From positions 21,011 through 85,010 of the forward strand of contig JANBRJ010000077.1 of the NCBI GenBank assembly GCA_027577595.1: 64,000 nucleotides of DNA, in the 5' to 3' direction. Below, piece by piece: positions 1 through 11,044 of this stretch (position 1 is its first letter; each line of letters begins with the position of its first letter). Under the pieces are notes generated by a model, which saw only the letters and a program-made list of their open reading frames with translations, had not been told where the DNA came from and made no database searches. This DNA is from Coemansia sp. RSA 487. Taxonomy: Eukaryota > Kickxellomycota > Kickxellomycetes > Kickxellales > Kickxellaceae. The position numbers were made by a program, and so were the translations under genes.

Positions 1-1
1 C

Positions 2-1507
2 AAGAGCAACATAAGCAGCAACAGCAATGGGCATGCGGCAGCTGATACAAACCGTCAGTGGTCTGCCGATTATGACAGTGAAAGCGATAATGACGACGAT
101 AATGAAGTGGACGAGTCTGCAATGCTCGAGGAGGGTGGCATGGCAGCAATGTCGCGAGCTCAGCGCCAGAAGGAATGGGGTGGCGATCTACCGTGGGACT
201 TTGGCGAGCTGGATCCAGAAGAGGACGGCACGTTCACTGGCGAGCTCTTTTCGTTCGATGCAGACGAAACGGCAGCTGATGGCGGTGGCATAGAGGCGGC
301 TATTTCGCACAGCGGGTTCAATTTTATCGACAAGATTGCGGACAAGCGCAAGGACGAGGCGGGAGCGCTCGACTGGGTGTACACCGAGCGCATGATCTAT
401 ATGCCGCACACATACTTTGTCAATGACCACAAGCAGGGGTTCCGCGAGGACGAGGAGCTGCGCGGGATCCAGTCGGTCAACAATTTGTGGGTGGCGGAGC
501 AGGATGTGCGGTACAAGATGCGGCGCGAGCTGTTCCCACAACTGAGCGACGACGTCTTTATCTTTGCCAACTTCAACCAACTGTACAAGATCGACCCGAC
601 GCTGTTCCGCATGTGGCTGCGCATTCTGGAGCGCGTGCCCAACGCGATCATCTGGCTCCTACGGTTCCCAGCGGCCGGCGAAGAGCACCTGCACCGCGCA
701 GCAGTCGAGTGGGCCGGCGAGGAGGTTGCGCAGCGCGTGGTGTTTACCGACGTTGCGCCCAAGCATGTACATATCAAGCGCGGCCGCATCGCCGATGCGT
801 TTCTGGATACGCCTGAATGCAACGCGCACACGACGGCGGTCGACATCCTGTGGAGCGGCACGCCGGTGCTGACGTGGCCGCGCCATGAGCATAAGCTGTG
901 TTCGCGCGTGGCGGCGTCTGTCGTGTGCGCGACAGGCCTTGGGCGCCAGATGGTTGTCAGTGGCGCCGACGAGTACATTGAGCGCGCCGTGGAGTGGGCC
1001 ACGCAGTCGTCCTACGAGTACGAGTATGCTGTGCCGATCCCTGGCCAGCCGCTGATTCTTAGCGACGACCCACAGAGCGGCTACTTCCAGCGTCGCCTGT
1101 GCCACGGCCCGGTCATGGACATGCGCATGCAGCTGTTCCTGATGCGTGACAAGTCGCGACTGTTTGACACGCTGCGCTGGACGCGCAACCTGGAGCGCGG
1201 GCTGGCGGAGGCGTGGCGTCGCTGGGTTACTGGTGAGGACGAGGTTGAGGTCGATGGCAGCAGCAATGGCGGGGCCAGTGGCGGTAGTCACCATTTCCAC
1301 AAGCCAGACACGCAGCACCTGCAGTCCAAGTCCGATCGCCGCAAGGCGCGGTGGTGCAAGCGCATCGAGCACCAGATGGACGAGACGCTCAGCGCCGCCA
1401 AGCAGCGGCAGCCAGTCTATGCCCCGCCTGGGCGCTGCATCTGGGTGATTGACGAGGACGATGCGAATCCGTCACACACGTGGGTGCGCGAGATGATTGG
1501 CTGGTGA
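2..1507 (+). CDS. OGT: O-GlcNAc transferase-like glycosyltransferase (GT41), 3' part
   Basis: The reading frame is open from the window edge, so the N-terminal part (normally TPR repeats) lies outside. The visible part matches the C-terminal catalytic lobe of GT41 enzymes, which transfer GlcNAc from UDP-GlcNAc to Ser/Thr of nuclear and cytosolic proteins. Seen: FNQLYKIDP near 573-600, WLLRFPA near 652-672, and the donor-binding stretch HTTAVDILWSGTP followed by SRVAAS near 829-920, all family signatures in the usual order. Before the catalytic lobe there is an acidic, Asp/Glu/Ser-rich stretch (about 60-260). The last 100 residues hold a Gly/Ser linker and a basic segment not typical of animal OGT. 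Yeasts lack this enzyme, so its presence points away from Saccharomycotina. Family assignment is firm; the substrate set is inferred. Confidence 0.9.
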   Translation, partial: KSNISSNSNGHAAADTNRQWSADYDSESDNDDDNEVDESAMLEEGGMAAMSRAQRQKEWGGDLPWDFGELDPEEDGTFTGELFSFDADETAADGGGIEAAISHSGFNFIDKIADKRKDEAGALDWVYTERMIYMPHTYFVNDHKQGFREDEELRGIQSVNNLWVAEQDVRYKMRRELFPQLSDDVFIFANFNQLYKIDPTLFRMWLRILERVPNAIIWLLRFPAAGEEHLHRAAVEWAGEEVAQRVVFTDVAPKHVHIKRGRIADAFLDTPECNAHTTAVDILWSGTPVLTWPRHEHKLCSRVAASVVCATGLGRQMVVSGADEYIERAVEWATQSSYEYEYAVPIPGQPLILSDDPQSGYFQRRLCHGPVMDMRMQLFLMRDKSRLFDTLRWTRNLERGLAEAWRRWVTGEDEVEVDGSSNGGASGGSHHFHKPDTQHLQSKSDRRKARWCKRIEHQMDETLSAAKQRQPVYAPPGRCIWVIDEDDANPSHTWVREMIGW

Positions 1508-3690
1508 AACCAAGTTGCTCTGCCTTTTTTTCCCAACTGCAATCACAAATGTTTTCTAATGCCTTGAATCAATAACAACAAACAACAGCAGCAATGCTGG
1601 CAATAACAGAAGTGTGCTTGTGCTTGTGATTGTGAGGTGATGCAGCGGAAAAATGCACCAGTCGAAAGACAATGTGCTGTGCTATTGGCATGTTTGTTTT
1701 TACGACTGATAAAAATATCAGGAACCGTTTTCAGAGTGGGCCGATTGTGGAGCAGAACAATCGAAACAACAAACCCAAGGGGCTATTGCCTGAAACCCTA
1801 TGAGCTAATGCAGCTCTCTGAACTATACTCTATTGCAATGAGCCGAGTTTTGGAATTTAGAAGTGCAGGCATGCGGAAGGGGAGAGGATCCTGTGATAAA
1901 GGGCACATTATTCCGCTCTCCACAAGCAAATAAAAAAGGCCTTCGTCATCGCTTAAATTGCTCCCCCTTTTTGGAAGCAAATATTGCAAAGGTGACTGAA
2001 TGCTACTTCTTTTTTGTTTCTTGTTTTTTCAAACTTTTCTAACACTCACTTGGTCTTCATTTTCCCTTCCTGTCTCCCTTTCTCCATTCTCAGCTTTATA
2101 CTTTTTTGAAGCTTTTTTTATATATAGCCGAGAGTCGGAGGAGGTTCTACTTTTCCATTTCACAATTTCCCTTGTATTGATATCATACGGCAGCTATTCA
2201 GCGACCAAAACGAAGCGTCGCCTACTTAATCCCTGTTCTGCTTCCAAAGGTACGTTTTCTTTTTCTCGTTTGAGCCGCAGTGCCCGGTACAACAGATCTT
2301 TGATCGCTGTGACTGTCAGTGTTTTTCCCTTCCAAAATACCAGAAAAATGCGACTGTTTTCTCTCTTCCCCTTTTCCGTGGCTATTCTCCTGAACAAAAC
2401 CTGTGAACAAAACAAAGAGAAGCAATCATCCACCCTACAAAGAGATTTCTTTGCAAGGAAAGGCACATGGGTTGCTCAGCTGAATAGCTTACAGACACAA
2501 CATGTCTTCTGCTATTGCGGAAGGAGATACTCTTGGCAAAATGAAATAACTGGCACCGATAACTGGAAGTCCCATTAACTCGCATACAACCAAAATGTCG
2601 AGTCTGTTCCATTGCCCTGTTCCCTTATTCTTTGGGACGCTGTCTCTTGGCTGTCTTGGTTGCTGCTTCAGCTGGCTGGCGTTTTCTGCGCACTCCCTAT
2701 CTTCTTACTGCTTCTTCCCTTGGTTCTTTGTTGTCCCTTTTTATCTGGGTTTCCCAAACATGGCTCCGTTGCACCGATCTTATTATCCGCTCTTTTACCC
2801 AGTCCCCGCTCTCCCTCCCTTTTTATCCATTCATGTTTGTTCCCAGCGCATGGCTTTTTGCCATGGTCCACCTTTCCCAGGAATCATTAACCTTGCTCCA
2901 TTAACGCACGGCTTCTTTATATATAATCATCCCCCGCACTTGCCTCGCAAGCGAACAAACAAACAAACAAGTGTAAAGCTGGAGTGGCAATCGCGTGTCT
3001 TTCCAGCCTTCAAGCTGAGTGGTCTCAATCTGATCTACAGTGCATAGTTTCTGTTTTTTATTTGCCTTTGACGGTCTGCACGCAGTTTGCTCCCTTTTTC
3101 TTCTCTCTCTTTCTCCTTGTCCCGATTTCCTTTATGATTGCACGTCTTGTCCTTTTCATATTTCTTCTTTTTTTTATCGACACGTTCTTTCTCGTTTTGC
3201 TCAACTTTTCGCATGCTCCTTCATTGACACACAGTTCGCGTTCTACAAGCGGTACGAATAAAGAGTGGTGGAAAAAAGGTGGTGGATTCTCTCACCCTCT
3301 CTCCCTTCTTTTAAACCTTTTTCAACACCTCCCTTCTTTTCTCCCCCCCCCATTATTGCAGTTCATATATCTTGCTGAACTCTACTTGCAGCCACCACCT
3401 GCCAAATAGGAAAAGCGTCATTCGTGCAAAAAAAAACTAAGCCTTCTTTGTGCTCGTCTTTCTCTTGTTTATTATTTTTTTGCCATCCTGTAGGTCCCTT
3501 TTTTATTGCATTCCGTAAGCTTTCTTTTTGTATTCCCCTCTACTTCCTTTTTTATTAGCTAGTCCGTCCATAAACGAAACGCCGCCCTTTTGTATTTGTA
3601 AACAAATACCTCCCTTCGCAACCTTTTCTTCTACGCACACACACAGATATACGCACACGCAGCTTCCGTTGGCAGCACAGCACAGCGGAT
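1508..3690. other. intergenic, C/T-rich leader of the kinase gene
   Basis: No gene is supported here. From about 2000 to 3690 the plus strand is dominated by C and T runs, the composition seen upstream of other genes in this window. It is therefore probably promoter and 5' UTR of the kinase starting at 3691. Open frames of 90-190 codons in this stretch are hydrophobic low-complexity translations of pyrimidine runs and show no domain pattern. Confidence 0.6.
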
Positions 3691-5253
3691 ATGGAAAGCA
3701 AATACAAGTCCATAAAGCATATTGGCGAGGGCGCCTTCAGCTCCGTCATTCTTGCGCTCAACGTCGAGTCGGGCGAAAAGGTGGCAATCAAAAAGATGAA
3801 GAAGCGGCGGTGGAAGGACACAGCAGCCCAAGCAGAGATTGGCGCTCTGAAGAAGCTGCACCATGATAACATCATTCGGCTGCTTGATGTTTTCCGCGAG
3901 GACTATCGCTCCTTCCTGGTGTTCGAGTGCATGGACTGCGACCTCAACGAGCTTGTGGTTTCTCGCCAGGGCCGCCGCCTCCCCGAAACCGTCATTCTTG
4001 ACATCACGTACCAGGTTCTGAACGGTCTTGACTTTATCCACACGAACGACTATTTCCACCGCGACATCAAGCCCGAAAACGTGCTAATTCGCCGCCATAT
4101 CATGCCCGGCGGGCCCGGAGGCAGCTCGACGATTGTCGTCGAGGCGAAGATTGCGGACTTTGGCCTTGTGCACGACATGGACTTTTCGCGTCCGCTGACC
4201 GACTATATCAGCACGCGCTGGTATCGCGCTCCAGAGGTCCTGCTCAACTGCTCTAACTACTCGGCACCCATTGATGTGTGGGCCGTTGGAACCATCATTT
4301 CGGAGCTTGCCACACTACGGCCCCTGTTCCCAGGAACCAACCAAATCGACCAGCTGCGCCGCATATTCGAGGTCCTCGGCACGCCGCGGATATCTGCACC
4401 GACACTGGGTGCAGGGGTTGGCGCTATTGTTGACGACGACGACGACTTTGAAAAACTCGATGCAAAAGCCGATGGCTCGTGGTACGAGGGCGCCGTGCAT
4501 GCGCGTAAGCTCGGCATAGCGTTTGTGCCCAGCGTCAGGAAGCCCCTCTCTTCTGTGATTCACGGCGTGTCGGATGAGCTGACGCGTCTTGTGGACTACA
4601 TCCTGGTACTCAACCCTAATGCTCGCCCAACGGCAAAGGAGGCGCTAAACTATGTCTCGGGCTTGCTGGACAGTGCCCTGGGAGAGCCAAACGCGCATAT
4701 TGAGGAGGCCGCTGGCGATGACATGCGCGTGCCCCAGTCCAAGTGTGTTTCTGATGATGCTGCTGACGACGACGATGCCGCTGGCTCGACCGATGCAACA
4801 GAGGTCAGTCCTAAGCCTATGATTGGCGTCTGCAGCATGGAGATTGATCCGCCACAGACAGTCCCAATTGCAGAAGCCCTCAAGGCGCCTTTAAACAAGT
4901 CGGACGATGGAAAAGCCAAAGCGGCGCCTATAGACAGCAGTAATAATGATGTCACTAGTAACAGCAGCGGAGATGTCAATGACAGGAGCTCTGCAGCTGA
5001 ACCACAAAAACAACCCCCCGCTCAGAATGGCCAGGTGTCGTACAAGCGAGTCCAGCGTATTCCACCGATTGTCAGTAAACGGCAAGAAAAGCTTGTATCT
5101 CCTCCACCAGCGGCTACTGACGGTGTATCCGCTAACAAGAATTCTCGTGATAGAGATGAGCCTGAGCGTCCAAAGTCCAAGCGAGCCAACGTTCAAGATG
5201 GGCGCATCAGCTTTTCTACACGTGACTTGACCTTTCTCAATAAGACGACGCAG

Positions 5254-5290
<37 letters not shown>

Positions 5291-8200
5291 GCTCGAGAGC
5301 GATAGAGAAAGACAACTCGCTGACAAAGGTCAAGGAAGCGGTGGTGGCGATTGTGTCACCAAAAGATAGCGTGGTGGCATCGGCAGATTTGGCGGAGTCA
5401 GGGACTCCGCTGCCCTCTCCGCCCGAAGCCACTTCCCGTACATCAACGGAAATCAAAATTATCCATGGTCTGCACAAAGAGCCGATGCGTGACCCACGCG
5501 GCGACCTATCTGACATTGCCGTCAGGCAGCCTGTGCGCACCGCAGTTGCAAAGCGCATCGTTCTGCCACACATGCGCGCCACCACGCCTGTATCTGCCAG
5601 CGTTCCTGCTCCGCAAATTGCACCGCGCCTCTCCAACAACCGCATGTACGACCGGGCAAGCAACGCAAGCAACGGCAGCCGCGCGGAGTACACAGCTGAC
5701 GAGAGTAGCGTGCCTGGCTCAAGGGCTGACGGTGCCCCTGCTGGCAGCGATAGGAGGAAGCCTCTGCGTCTGGGTTTTGGCCAGACAAATGGTGCGCGTG
5801 TTAACAACCTGCGTGCACGTTCGCAGACAGTTTCCTCAATTGGCTCTGTTGCTACTACTGCCACCCACTCGATTATCTTGTCGCCTACAAGCAGCAACAT
5901 GATGTCAGAGAGCCAGTACTCGTCCATATATTCCGAATACAGCGACCATATCGCTTTCTCCACCAACGATAGCAGCGTTGCGACTGCGCAGCCGCCACTG
6001 CCCAAGGACGATGCTAAGCGCGGGCTGCGTATCTACGCTGAAGCAAACCAACCTGCTATTGGAAAGGCATCATTAATGTCTATGCTCGCTCGGCAACAGC
6101 AGCAGCAACAGCAGCAACAGCAGCAACAGCAGCAACAGAAAACCTCTTCTGGTAGCGAAGGCGATGGGGCTGGTGTCGTTCCTTCAATTTCGAACACGCT
6201 GGCTAATGCGGGCGCAGACGTCGTTGTTCCTTTGGCTGACAGCAAGCAGTCGCCAAGCATGTTGTCATCGAACAGCACTGGGCATATTCGCAGGGCTCCG
6301 GGTGTTGTCAAGAATACTGGTGCTGATAACAAGCGCATATCCGACTCTGCGGGAATGCGACCATCAAACGAATTGGATATATTCATTCCGTTACGTAGCC
6401 CTAACGTGCAGCCAGCGACGATAAGCGCTGGAAACGCAGTGCATAGACGGCCCGTTGTTCCAATTGCGGCCGCTGTTGTTTCTGCAGGCGCAGTTTCATC
6501 GACAGGCTCGGCTCCAACTCTGCAGAACACCGCACCGAATGGGGCTGCGCCCAAGCAACAAGGTCTCATGCGTGGGCTTCGCAGCAGAAACGGGCTAGGG
6601 ACTCCGCTTATCCGCCGTGCGTTGAGCATGAGGAAGAAGGGGTCAAAGGACTCGCAGCAACACCGTGGCGACGGTGCTGGTGGTTTCTCCGAAAGAGGCG
6701 AGTTCAACCAGTTTTCGTTTGCGGTAAACAACTCACCGACTCCGCCGTTGCCGAACCTGACCACTGCAAAGCACTCAAAGCTGCAAAAGGGTGAAAATCA
6801 GAAGCAACAGAACTCGCCGCTGTCAGACAACTATGCCATGGTATCGATGGATGAAGACAGCCCCTCTCAGTCGCCGCACGTCATAAAGCGGAGCAAGAGT
6901 GCACTGGCAATCAAGCAGTCAGCAGGTGTCGATGGCGAAAGCAGGTTTACTGCTGAAAGCAAAGACATTGGCTCGCCATCGCTGTTTTCCCTTCAGTCGT
7001 CCATTGCACAGCTGGATCTTAACGCAGAGATGCAAGCAGCGCTTGCCGAGGGTGTCAGCCTCTACGGAATAGACGGCCTGTCTATCAAAGACTCGGCGAC
7101 CGATGGCGGCAAGAAGGACGAGTGGATATCAAACATCCAGTACCTTCGGCAAAGGCTTGCAGACCACAATATCAGCGTCAGCGACGTGACAACGGGAGGA
7201 GGCGCTGTTGGCGGAAAGAGAAGCAGCACACGCAAGCGCAGGAGCTCGAGCAGCGACGTGCGTCTTGCTAACGCAATTCTACACGGAGACACGCTGACGT
7301 ACAAGTCGCCATCGGCCATAGCAGCATCGAATGCGCAGGCCAACAATGGCGGCAAGGATGTGGGCGACTATCTTGGCATGCGTGTGGCGACGGAGCATAT
7401 GGCGCATCGCGAAGGTAGCACTGCCAAACACGAGGAGGATGACATGATTGCAGGGCTGGATGCGTTTGCGCCTGTTACATTTGACGCGGGAAAGCTGTTC
7501 AGACAGTCGCTTCTTGTGGGCTCAGAGAAATCGCCCAATAGCCCATTTTCGCCCGAAGGCGTGCGGTCGCCGCTCGAGTATATGGCGACGTTCAGTGACG
7601 TGCGGCGCAAGTACAGCAGCCCCAAGGCGCTGGAGACGGCGGCAGTGGCGGGAAAGGCTGGGTCGGATCAGGCGGGCGGCCACTGGTTCCTGTCCAAGGT
7701 GAAGAGCGCGCTTACTGGCGGCGGGCGCCATGGCAGCAGCTACGGCAGCAACAGCAGCATCAAGCAGCAAGCAGCCGGTGGTGGCAGACAAAGAACCGCA
7801 AGCAACCAGAACAGCAACAGCGACAGCAGCGATACGGCAAAGTCCAACAGCGAGGGGCTTTTGCCCCGGCTGGACGTTGATCTGGGCACGACGAGCCTGC
7901 TCACACCCGACTCGATGCATCGTGTGCCGCAGGAGGAGTACACGCTTGTGTCGCATGACACGTCGCCGTTCCCAAAGTTGCAAGGCGCCGACACAACGAC
8001 GGCACCAGCAAGCAGCGACTCGACGTACTACTTGATTGACTACATCAATGGACAGAATGAGGAGGGCAGCAACAATAATCAGCAGCTACCGTCGCAGCAC
8101 AAGCAGCATTCGGAGAAACGCGCAGCACGGCGCGTGGTAAACAAGAGCACGCGTGTGCGGCAGACACAGTATGAATACAACTTTGGCAGCCAGATCTTTG

Positions 8201-8607
8201 AATGTCTGGACAAGGACCTGCTTCTGCTCAAGACAGATGCGTTCAAGGACTTTGAGATGGAGGTCGGACGTCGGGTGGATTTATATGGCAGCGGTGGCGC
8301 AGCGCCAGCAGCTGGCACAGGCGGCTTTGCTCGGAAGCGCCAGCAACACCAGCACCAGCAGCAGCACCAGCACCAGCAGCAGCGAAGCAAGGGAGATCCA
8401 GAGGCGGCGCATAGCGTAGCCAAGCGCGGGCGGAAAAAGCCAATGGACGTCACTGGAGCAACAGCATACACGGCGGCCGCGATTAACAGCATTGTTGCGC
8501 ACAATGCGAAGGCGCGGAGTACTAAAATGTCGACTTCGGCGTCTTCTGCAGCTCCAAGTGTGACAGATACTAACACAAACCAGCTGAGCTGGCAGCTCAT
8601 GACATAA
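3691..8607 (+). CDS. MAK/ICK/RCK-type CMGC protein kinase with giant disordered tail
   Basis: A single-exon gene for 1638 residues. The kinase domain fills roughly residues 5-330: glycine loop GEGAFSSV (12-19), VAIK lysine K34, catalytic HRDIKPEN (123-130), DFG (D156) and activation loop TDY (170-172) followed by STRWYRAPEVLL. The TDY motif and RWYRAPE are typical of the RCK group (MAK, ICK, yeast Ime2), kinases tied to meiosis, cilia or growth control. The remaining ~1300 residues are Ser/Gly/Ala-rich, probably disordered, with two pure polyglutamine tracts and a His/Gln tract. Relatives are usually 400-800 residues, so the tail is exceptionally long. The start is the first ATG of the frame and places the glycine loop at the normal distance. 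Kinase identity is certain; subfamily is likely; biological role is inferred. Confidence 0.9.
5257..5289 (+). repeat. (CAG)11 polyglutamine tract
   Basis: Eleven uninterrupted CAG codons inside the kinase tail. A pure codon repeat is prone to length change between strains. Confidence 0.95.
6094..6138 (+). repeat. CAA/CAG polyglutamine tract (15 Q)
   Basis: Fifteen glutamine codons mixing CAA and CAG in the kinase tail. The mixed codons suggest selection on the protein tract rather than simple slippage. Confidence 0.95.
8341..8384 (+). repeat. Gln/His repeat in the kinase tail
   Basis: Alternating CAG and CAC codons encode a Gln/His-rich stretch near the C-terminus of the kinase. Confidence 0.9.
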
Positions 8608-9526
8608 TAGACAATAGCTAATTTTTCATTTTCTCTCATTTTCTCGTTCTTTATTTGGCACCCATCAAGTTTTTTTTTACTTTTCCTCGTGTCAATTTGC
8701 CAAAGATAAGAGCTTGTTGCATGTCAGAATAGAATTGGGAGCATCTCTGTTGACGCTCTAGAGCGTGTTTTATGCATGCGAGCGTGTATGTATGCACGCA
8801 CATATGCATGTGAGAGATGTACGGAATAATTGCGTATAAGACGTGCGGTGTCGATTCTTTGAAAGTTGACAAGTTGTTGCTTGGGCGCAAAGGTAACAAT
8901 GGCATGATTTATTTATTCCTTCCTGGTTATCATCAACTGACCACAAATAAAAAAGTGAGTGTACAGTGCATTTGGCGAGAATAAATTGATCGTTATTTTT
9001 TTGATGGGTCAATAGTGGGGTTATATTTATGAATATGATAACAGTAATATTTTACACGTGGAAAAAGGACATGGTAGAAAAAAAGAGGAAAGCCTATTTT
9101 CCAAGGTATTACAAACGGAGTTGGCTATTCCTTTTGCAAGTGGCTTTGGGTAGAAAAAGAAAGAGGAATAGTAGAAGGGGGGATCGGCTCGGTTAAGCGC
9201 GAGCGTGCTTTAAGGTTTGGATTTGTTGCTCAGCAAACAACAACAATGGCAGCGATAACGAGGGGGGTTAGTTTTTTTTAAAAAAAAAGCCTCATTTTCA
9301 TTCCAATTTGTCTTTTATTTGCTCAGGTTTCCTTGACTGCGTCGGTTTGTTGTCCTTGTTTGAACAAGCTAGTTGTGTAGATATCAAGGAGGTTATTATC
9401 TTGACTACTTTGTTGTCAACGAAGTCTCTCCTCCTCCCAGCGATATTTGTTTCCGATCCGCCCCTCCCCTCCCATAGAGTTTTATCCAAAATGCCGAAGA
9501 AAAAAAAAGCACAAGTTTTGCTTTTT
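8608..9526. other. intergenic between convergent genes
   Basis: AT-rich DNA between the stop of the kinase (plus) and the stop of zinc-finger gene A (minus). It holds poly-A/T runs and several AATAAA-like signals on both strands, consistent with two 3' ends meeting. No coding frame is supported. Confidence 0.6.
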
Positions 9527-9739
9527 TTAAAGTTCAATGCACTTTGACAAGTGCTCGAGATAATCGGCCTCATCCTTTACTTCGTGCGAGCATTTGGGGC
9601 AAATCCATAACGAGCGGCAGAGCACAAAAGATGGTAGGCTGCTTACATCGGCCGATGTCGTACAAAGGGATGCTGAGCTGTGATGGTGGTGGTGGTTGCG
9701 GCGACCTGCTTTAGTGTAATTCCGAAGCCCGATAATCAT
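9527..9739 (-). CDS. micro-protein with one NOA-type C2HC zinc finger (gene A)
   Basis: A 70-residue protein. The C-terminal third holds CPKC, twelve residues, H, three residues, C, and ends CIEL. CX2CX12HX3C is the spacing of the ubiquitin-binding fingers of NEMO and optineurin, and the CPKC start and Cys-Ile-Glu end fit that type. The N-terminus has a basic patch and a run of five His. A TATAAATA box lies about 195 bp upstream (9933-9941, minus strand) inside a C/T-rich leader, the same layout as genes B and C in this window. Family membership rests on spacing and residue pattern only; ubiquitin binding is inference. A C-terminal exon of a larger spliced gene is possible but no acceptor site stands out. 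Confidence 0.6.
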   Translation of the reverse strand: MIIGLRNYTKAGRRNHHHHHSSASLCTTSADVSSLPSFVLCRSLWICPKCSHEVKDEADYLEHLSKCIEL

Positions 9740-9932
9740 TTTTAGCAGATGATGTAAGAAAAAAAAGAACGGACGTTTGCTAACGGTAAATTTTTCTTGT
9801 CGCGTGGAACGAATAGGAAGAAAAGCAATTAAAGCGAATCAAAGTAAGTGTGGATATAATGATGGTTGTTATGTGAAGAGCGAAAAAAAAAATAAAGATA
9901 GGACGAAAGCTACAAAAGTGGGAGAGCCGAGG

Positions 9933-9941
9933 ATATTTATA
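9933..9941 (-). promoter_or_regulatory. TATA box of zinc-finger gene A
   Basis: TATAAATA on the minus strand about 195 bp before the ATG at 9739, within a C/T-rich leader. Confidence 0.45.
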
Positions 9942-11012
9942 CACGAGATGGAAAAAGGAAAGGAAAGGGTCCAAGCTATAGGCGTTAATAAGAACTTCAG
10001 GGTGATGACAGCAAAAGAAAGGGGGGTGTTGCTGGAGAGAAAGTATGAATGTGAAGATAAAAAGACTATGAGCAAACACCCGACAGAGCAAAATGCGGTT
10101 GGCACATCATTCTATCAAAATAGAGCAATCCTTTTTTTGTAACGTTATTATAATGATGTGCCGAAAAAAACAAGCACCGGACGGGGGGGAGGAACTGCAA
10201 GAAACAATCTGCAAAAGAGCGAATTACGACGCAAGAGAAAAATGCGGGAGCGAAAGCATAAAAGTAAGAATAAAAAACCGCAAACGAGGTAAAGAAAATC
10301 TTTTTTCCCCCTCTCGATTTGGAAGCTAATCCAAAAAAAATGCAACTCCCCAATTTTTTGGATGATGCTTTTTTAAACCAATTCCATGCGGCAATGCAAA
10401 TGAGTGTATTTTTGGTCGTTTGTTGCAAGCAAACCCAAAAGGAGAAAGACATTCAAGGAAAGCCTAATTTTTGACATGCGTACCAGATATGTGGAGAGTG
10501 GGGATTTTCTTTATTCTCAAGAGCCTTTTGTTTTTTTTTTTCTTGACACCATCGCTTGATGATTTTTATTTTCTGGAGCGGCAGTTGTGCAACTTTAACT
10601 GATCCGCTCAACATTCGCCCATGCATAAGCAATTATTACCGAGTCCCATCTGTGCTTGCAGCTACATAAATAAAAATGCACTGATAAAAAACAACCTTGT
10701 GTTTGGACCAAAGTGTCTTTCAAAGTGGGCTTCTCTATAAAGGCAAACATAGTATCAGCCAAACAGAGCTCGCCCACGCGTAGAAAAAAGGAGCAACAGG
10801 TGGGAATCCTTGGAACTTGAAACGATGATTGACATGTTTCCACTTTGAGAACCGTTTTTTCTCACTCCAAACCTTTCTTCTTGCGGCTGTCAATGATGGC
10901 GACAGCTTGCGCAATAATGTATTTCTTATTTTTCTCACTGGGGTATTGTGCAACAGCAGGTTTTGTCTTCTTGTACTTATGCATGCACGTATAATAGTAT
11001 TATTGCATTTGT

Positions 11013-11044
11013 TGTCGTCAATGTCGTCAATGTCGTCAATGTCG
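11013..11044 (+). repeat. 9-bp tandem repeat, 3.5 copies
   Basis: TGTCGTCAA is repeated head to tail three and a half times without mismatch. Confidence 0.9.

Noticed and set aside
1637-1933. 98-codon plus-strand frame after the O-GlcNAc transferase-like gene
   Set aside because: No domain pattern, mixed composition, and within the likely 3' UTR/terminator region.
2000-2578. 192-codon plus-strand frame
   Set aside because: It translates a pyrimidine-rich promoter; the residues are Phe/Leu/Ser runs with no domain pattern and it lies in the kinase leader.
5193-6005. 270-codon antisense frame in the kinase tail
   Set aside because: The polyCys run is the complement of CAG repeats; a shadow of the real gene.
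9777-10142. 121-codon plus-strand frame
   Set aside because: It starts at TTG, is the purine-rich complement of the C/T-rich leader of gene A, and has no domain signal.
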